A stretch of 64,000 nucleotides of DNA from Parapristionchus giblindavisi (taxonomy: Eukaryota; Nematoda; Chromadorea; Rhabditida; Diplogasteridae). Location of the stretch: assembly GCA_943737045.1 (NCBI GenBank), contig CALSFV010000390.1, forward strand, positions 124,001 to 188,000. The letters run 5' to 3'. Within the stretch, counting starts at the first letter, position 1. Each line of letters opens with the position of its first letter. Below, in pieces: positions 59,901 to 64,000 of the stretch. The position numbers and the translations under genes are program-made. The notes under the pieces were generated by a model that did not search any database, had not been told where the DNA came from, and saw only the letters and a list, made by a program, of their open reading frames with translations.

Positions 59901-61022
59901 AGTAAACTGAAATCAAATATTTCTACCGTAACCTACAATTAAACCCAGGTAAATATAGTAGCAATCAAACAGTATCACCCCCCTGATCACTACTAACCTC
60001 CGAATTGCAATCAATCGATATCTGACTATCATTCATTTCATCATAATCGATCGATAAACCCTACAATAAGATACAAGTAAACATCTGATATACGGTATCT
60101 TCTGAATCGATACCTTATCGATCGGTTCTTCTACATCAACCTTAACATCTTCTCTAAATATTACCGTATCACTCTCATCGTTCACCTCTACATCATACTG
60201 TAATGGTGGCTCAGCGGGTACGGTATCCTGCAAAAAAGGTACAATTCAGAGTAAACACATAATATCTCCTGTACCGTTTCGATTCGTTTTTCTGCATCCG
60301 CATGTCCATCTTCTCTAATCATTACCGTATCATCCATGCCTAGCTCATCTTTCGCTTCGATATTATACTGTAATTGTGGCTCAGCGGGTACGGTATCCTG
60401 AACAGAAGTATGTAATTTAATGGCCACACTAATCCGACAATCACCTCATCGATGTATTCTTGTTTGACTTGGTCAAGCGAGATTGTCTGCGGTCTTAGCG
60501 CGAAAATTCGGACTACGGTAGAATGGAGAAAACGAACGGAGGTCAGTAGACCGTCCTGAATACCGTAATCTGGTGGCTGTACGAAAGATGTGCTTACCTG
60601 TTTCACATTTGAAAATAGTCTCGACTCGTATTTACAAAGCAACTGGAATACGATACTTATCAGTATATTATAATTAATAAATATAAACCTGGTCAGTTTC
60701 TTCAATAACATCTTTCGTATACACTGTTTCGCTCTCAGTGAATTCCTAACAAAAGAAAACAATATTAATTTAAACAATTCAACCTATGAATATAAAATAG
60801 CTATTACAAGAAAAAATCAATTACTATTCGACTCTTTTAATTTCATATAAAAATCACGACCTTTCGAAATCCATCCGAATCATTCAATATTGTAGTCAAC
60901 AAATTCAGACTAAAATTAAATATTGATTATCGATCGATGATTGTCTACGAAAGAAACCTGCCGACAAGACTATTTTCAGCGGTAGCTCCCGTATCACTTT
61001 CATCGAAATAATCAATATCCAT
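50968..61022 (-). CDS. Two-module LIN-15A/B-like gene, probable in-frame fusion
   Basis: Start ATG 61020-61022 (MDIDYFDESDTGATAENS). Exons at about 60914, 60748, 60640 (YGIQDGLLTSVRFLHSTVVR), two sister exons opening DTVPAEP (60401, 60229), 60061, coil exon 59854-59540, CxxC (EICLFC, 59465), FPTDHDDQ (56096), LPAFVCVQPC...CIVC (55905-55760), CIAH (55700-55555) and DESLVNDEG (54900). Then a second, N-terminally truncated module: DTVPTEP (54278), coil 53775-53490, EICLFC 53430, 53220, FVCTRSC...CIVC 53000-52850, YCRAH 52815-52665, 52115, 51205, 51090 (SSRSRRKQMFK). Stop TGA is 50968-50970. Each module has a CIVC-x48-CxxH finger of THAP-like type. The first module has no stop and the second no start, and exon phases join, so I read one gene. 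A 3.2 kb palindrome interrupts one intron. Confidence 0.6.
51302..52000. mobile_element. Inverted-repeat element, CTAA duplication
   Basis: The ends GAGGCCGTTTGCGTAAGAGT and its inverse are flanked by CTAA at 51298-51301 and 52001-52004. The arms share CCCCTATACACAAGTTT-like sequence. The terminal GAG and NTAA duplication match the 4095, 9588 and 56110 palindromes. Confidence 0.85.
52145..52463. mobile_element. MITE with TGCATCGTTACATTT ends
   Basis: The two ends are inverted (TGCATCGTTACATTTGCCTG and CAGGGAAATGTAACGATGCA). Both halves carry GACGGCGTAGGCGC-like and TTTTCCACTT-like blocks. Related to the element at 21885-22180. Confidence 0.8.
53886..53904. repeat. Poly-C tract
   Basis: A C run of about 16. 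The paralogous site near 59976 has only about 6 C (TATCACCCCCCTGATC), which shows length change between duplicates. Confidence 0.9.
54043..54161. mobile_element. hAT-like MITE, 8-bp duplication CCTTATAG
   Basis: The ends CATAGGTCGAA and TTCGAACAATG are flanked by CCTTATAG at 54035-54042 and 54162-54169. The paralogous site near 60112 is uninterrupted. The interior carries GACCGGATTTTGA repeats. Confidence 0.88.
54410..54612. mobile_element. hAT-like MITE, 8-bp duplication GCTCCAGG
   Basis: The ends are CATAGGTCGAA and TTTCGACCTATC, with GCTCCAGG at 54402-54409 and 54613-54620. The inside has three to four tandem 42-bp units around AAAATCCGGTCAGGTTTTTC. Same family as the element at 54043. 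Confidence 0.88.
56110..59267. mobile_element. 3.2 kb palindrome, ATAA duplication, with a gene in its loop
   Basis: Arms of about 1.26 kb (56110-57375 and 58003-59267). The ends are GAGAGACTATCTG and its inverse, and ATAA at 56106-56109 and 59268-59271. The paralogous exon edge at about 45047-45070 (AACTATAAAGGAACATGATA) shows the empty site. The only long unique segment is the loop, which holds an intact frame at 57576-57878. Confidence 0.9.
57576..57878 (+). CDS. 100-residue acidic protein of unknown function, in palindrome loop
   Basis: I do not recognise it. The ATG (57576) comes four bases after a strong acceptor (polypyrimidine run ending CTTTTTCAG, 57572), and the frame closes at TAA 57876-57878. 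The N-terminal ~35 residues are basic (IRTLLAKKKQEEEK) and helical; a middle helix (ALIKDFINEWENESDEDGG) leads to a strongly acidic C-terminal half. No signal peptide or membrane span. Codons are GC-rich at third positions, unlike the AT-rich surroundings, as in well-expressed Caenorhabditis genes. It has no intron and is on the plus strand, opposite to every host gene. It may be a captured host exon or retrocopy, or the element's own product. The longer open frame upstream is ignored because it reads through the acceptor tract. Confidence 0.6.
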   Translation: MDNGQIKNLIRTLLAKKKQEEEKAVASGRTSRDVALIKDFINEWENESDEDGGFIEDEVAVHEDDRIITPDEVYDVMHNEKNDLFTNDAPDISSELVFDQ

Positions 61023-61086
61023 TTTGCTATTTGATCATTTAACCTAGCAAATATAACAATTTAATATTTACGATGAAAAAAGATTT

Positions 61087-61116
61087 AAAATACGACATCG
61101 TGCTCTGGCTACGATA
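61087..61116 (-). promoter_or_regulatory. Shared upstream motif, copy 8
   Basis: The same version as copy 7 (TATCGTAGCCAGAGCACGAT), ending 65 bp upstream of the start at 61022. Confidence 0.5.
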
Positions 61117-61324
61117 AGGAACGCGGTTCAGACGCTTGAAAAAAGACTTCATTAACTTTATTATCATATAAAATAACAACAAAAAAACAACGACAGCAAC
61201 AGTAACGAACATTATACAAAATGGTTTACTTGGGAAAAAATCAATCGATATTGATTACAGTAGGCTCTTGTCCATTCAAAGATATTAACATCAATCATTC
61301 AGATTACGGTAGAAGATAATCGGG

Positions 61325-61716
61325 TCATTTACAAGTCGACTGAAATGGAAAACCCATGATTATATAATAGGCTGGAAAAATCGATAATCAAGTATTGACC
61401 TTGAATATCTGCTTCCTTCTTGAGCGTGACGATTCAACATTTCTAAAAAAATATGTGTTCAATAATACATTTTATAAGCGAATATATTATTCAGACAACT
61501 TACACTTCATCATCACAGTCAATAACCAGAGGAGAAGCTTCTCTCGGCACTACGTCGAATGAGAACCGATGAATAATAACCGACTGGATGATAACCATTT
61601 GCATATTTTGTCTATTCATTAGCTCTTGTCTCTCATATGCAAATGGTTATCATCCAGTCGGTTATTATTCATCGGTTCTCATTCGACATAGTGCCCTTCT
61701 CTCGATGGGGACATCA
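61325..61716 (-). pseudogene. 3' exons of another LIN-15-like gene, one split by a MITE
   Basis: From the right: an SREAS/VIDCDDEV exon (61716-61505) is split by a hAT-like MITE. Next is the SSRSRRKQIFK exon (about 61445-61402), then a last exon encoding STCK with stop 61325-61327. Order and phases match the ends of the genes at 50968 and 48404. Upstream exons are replaced by transposon arms beyond 61900, and the rest would lie outside the window. The MITE inside the exon argues that this copy is dead or altered. Confidence 0.6.
61546..61695. mobile_element. hAT-like MITE inside a coding exon, CTTCTCTC duplication
   Basis: A 150 bp element with inverted ends GGCACTACGTCGAATGAG and CTCATTCGACATAGTGCC. 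It is flanked by CTTCTCTC at 61538-61545 and 61696-61703. The homologous exon at about 48540 (AGAAGCTTCTCTCGATGG) is intact. Confidence 0.92.
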
Positions 61717-61902
61717 TCTGGAATACGCCTTGTAATTAATGTATTACTACTATGATTAATTAATTAATTAATTAATTTATTTATTTATCCATCAGTTAAA
61801 ATCAAGAATAATGAATGAATGAAGCAATAGGGAGTGATGGAGTTCCGTCGCTTAAGCGATTTCGGTTGGGGAGTGGCAGCTTTAGCTGAATAATGATATT
61901 AA

Positions 61903-63300
61903 AACGCGTTTTCCATAAGAGCGGAGGGGGCATGGCACAATGTTTCAAAATCATCCTAGGTGACTCATATTTAATGGTTGGAGTCCCTAGGGGCGGGATA
62001 CACTTCAGCCGAAAAACTGACCCGAATTATCGATTTTTGATCTACCAAAAGTCGAAAAATCGAATTGTGATTTACAAGACATGTTATATACCATTCGATA
62101 GAGGATCAAAAGTTATATAAGAATGCCAAGTTTCAGAAGTTTTCATAACTACGTGTTCGAGAAATATCCGATTTTCCAATTTTTGACCTGATTTTTTTGT
62201 TTTGATCTCATGGCTTACTATGTTACCATTATTTCCAGGGGCTAGATTTTTGATATGTTATGTAAAAATGGAAGGGCTATCCGAATATCACGCTTATTTG
62301 GACCAACTCGGTGCCATTCATAGTGATATCGCGAGTCATAATGCTGAATTCTAACGCCCAAACACCGACGCAGGTTCGAATCCGGGCACAGACATGAATT
62401 TTTGCAAATTTTTTTCCGGCTCAAATGTGACTTTAAAACGCATTCTCCCTAACAGCGAAGGGGCGGTGGTGGGGGCAGGCACAATGTTTCAAAATCATCC
62501 TAGGCGACTCATATTTGATGGTTGGAGTCACTAGGGGCGGTATACGCTTCGGACAAAAAATTGACCCCAATTATCGATTTTTGATCTACAAAAAGTCGAA
62601 AAATCAAAATGTGATTTCCATTGCATGTACCATTTATATACCATTCGATAGAGGATTCAAAGTTATACAAGAATACCAAGTTTCATAAATTTTCATAACT
62701 CAGTGTTCGAGAAATATCCGATTTTCCAATTTTTGACTTGATTTTTTTGTTTTGATCTCATGGCTTACCATGTTACCATCATTTCCCATTCCTGGATTTT
62801 TGATATGTTGTGTAAAAATGGATGCGCTATCCGAATATCACACTTATTTGGACCAGCTACAAACCGCTCATAGTGATATAATGCGACAAACGCATCACTT
62901 TTAGCGCCCGAACGCCGACGCAGGTTCGAATCCCGGCACAGACATAAACTTTTGCAAAATTTTTTTCGCTTCAAATTTGACTCTAAATTATATTTTCATG
63001 TGTTTTATCGTCTTTTCACTAATTTATTGTACGAAATGACCACTGGCATTACCACATATACTAAAAAAGTCTTATAACTGATACAGTATCGGAAAAAAAG
63101 TCATGGGACGAACGAAAATAACGGTTTTTCGTCAGTGAAACTTCTTTTAAAATGTCTTTTTTGTTATTATCTGTTAAAAGAAGATAAATATACATTGAAA
63201 CTCGCTAAACATCTCAAAATGTTTGAAAAATTGTAGACAAAGATCAAAGATCAAAGTACAATGATCAGAGACCAAGGTTCAGCAATAGAGTGAAAACTTT
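61903..63300 (+). mobile_element. Two left-arm copies of the TTAA palindrome, in tandem
   Basis: The ends AACGCGTTTTCC (61903, after TTAA) and AACGCATTCTCC (62437, after TTAA) start two direct, diverged copies of the arm seen at 33711-34400. Both include B-box modules (plus 62325-62415 and 62875-62965, GGTTCGAATCC). The second runs into the loop (about 63180-63300, with the GATCAAAGATCAAA repeat). No right arm is seen before the window ends. Confidence 0.75.
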
Positions 63301-64000
63301 TGTGAGCATCTCTAGCATATATAATAGCTGTAAAAAGAGATTTCATCATAAGAGGCGCAGGGAGGGGAGCTGCGAGGGAGAGAAAGAGCAAGTTTAAGCG
63401 TACCCGCTGTAACCAAGTAGACCTCAGCAGAACGTTTGCTATGGGTCTGAAAGGAATTTGAACAAAACAAAAAAAGGGAAATAAATATATGATACATTAC
63501 AAATATACCTGATGAGAAGCCATAATTTTAAGAGACCTACCCTTTGAGCGGTAGGATCTCAAAATCACATGAAAGGATTGGAACCAGAGAAATTTGAGTT
63601 AAAAGTTGTTGAGAAGATTGGAAAGATGCAATGTGTGACGGACAGACAGACACTCAGACATACGTGCCTTATCATTTTATAAAATGAAGGAACAGCACTC
63701 GCAATTAGCATTATTTTGGCCCTTAAAGTTTTCAAGCTCAAATTTGCAACCCATCTGCAGGTTGAGATCGGAGCCATAGCCATTCCGAAATTTCCTAGAG
63801 ATTGCCTCCACTCTCACAATGTTTCAGAAGAACAGGGCTTTTTTCGCTAAAGAAGTATAAGTTGTCAAAAGTGTGCGTAGATTGCGTCAATATTACCCAG
63901 CAGTTAACAAAGTTACACCAACACATCATGCTTGAATTCTTTGATGAGTTGCGCACATTGACACAAAATATCAGCCTAATTGCTTTCCTGAATCAAAAAT
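63301..64000. other. Nothing recognised
   Basis: Purine-rich stretch near 63350-63400, then AT-rich sequence with no splice-bounded frame. A block near 63630-63680 (GTGTGACGGACAGACAGACA and ATTTTATAAAATGA) resembles the arm of the 15444 palindrome around 16130-16180. It may be an old element remnant. Confidence 0.4.

Overview
This is nuclear DNA of an invertebrate, most likely a Caenorhabditis-like rhabditid nematode. The reasons are: AT-rich DNA; compact genes whose many introns (most 45-60 bp) have GTAAG-type donors and TTTTCAG acceptors; start codons sitting 0-3 bases after a TTCAG/CCAG acceptor, as expected for trans-splicing; intronic TACGGTA and GATCAAAGATCA repeats; and two gene families typical of these worms, BTB-domain genes and LIN-15A/B-like zinc-finger genes. 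No bacterial gene, operon or CRISPR array is present. The species cannot be named from the sequence.

Layout. All host genes are on the minus strand. From left to right: a LIN-15A/B-like gene (335-3733); BTB gene A (6874-18876), whose introns are swollen by nested palindromic elements; a 3'-truncated LIN-15-like paralog (19210-20222); BTB genes B (20793-24870), C (25455-31474), D (32057-37421) and E (38004-41258), with D and E lying in very young tandem duplications; two long multi-module LIN-15-like genes (44378-50641 and 50968-61022); and the last exons of another one (61325-61716). The only convincing plus-strand coding sequence (57576-57878) lies in the loop of a 3.2 kb palindromic element.

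Mobile DNA. Paralogous copies supply empty sites, so several insertions can be read exactly. Four foldback/MITE groups emerge: (i) palindromes beginning GAG- with 4-bp NTAA duplications; (ii) palindromes ending near AAcGCGTTCTC with TTAA duplications; (iii) palindromes beginning CAAGG with 3-bp TNA duplications; (iv) short hAT-like MITEs, mostly beginning CATAGGTg, with 8-bp duplications. Elements of groups i-iii and some smaller inverted repeats carry a tRNA-like stretch with a B-box (GGTTCGAAYCC), followed in nearly every case by a TTTTGCtgATTTTT tail. One TTAA palindrome also holds the 5' end of 18S rRNA in both arms.

Regulation and evolution. A ~30 bp motif recurs at a near-fixed distance (about 65 or 102-105 bp) upstream of both BTB and LIN-15-like starts, so the two unrelated families share promoter ancestry here. 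The BTB proteins are probably CUL3-type substrate adaptors, and the LIN-15-like proteins are probably nuclear DNA-binding or chromatin factors. Nothing shows that they act in one pathway. What links them physically is the duplicated BTB-intergenic-LIN-15 unit. Exon structures were read by eye without transcript data.
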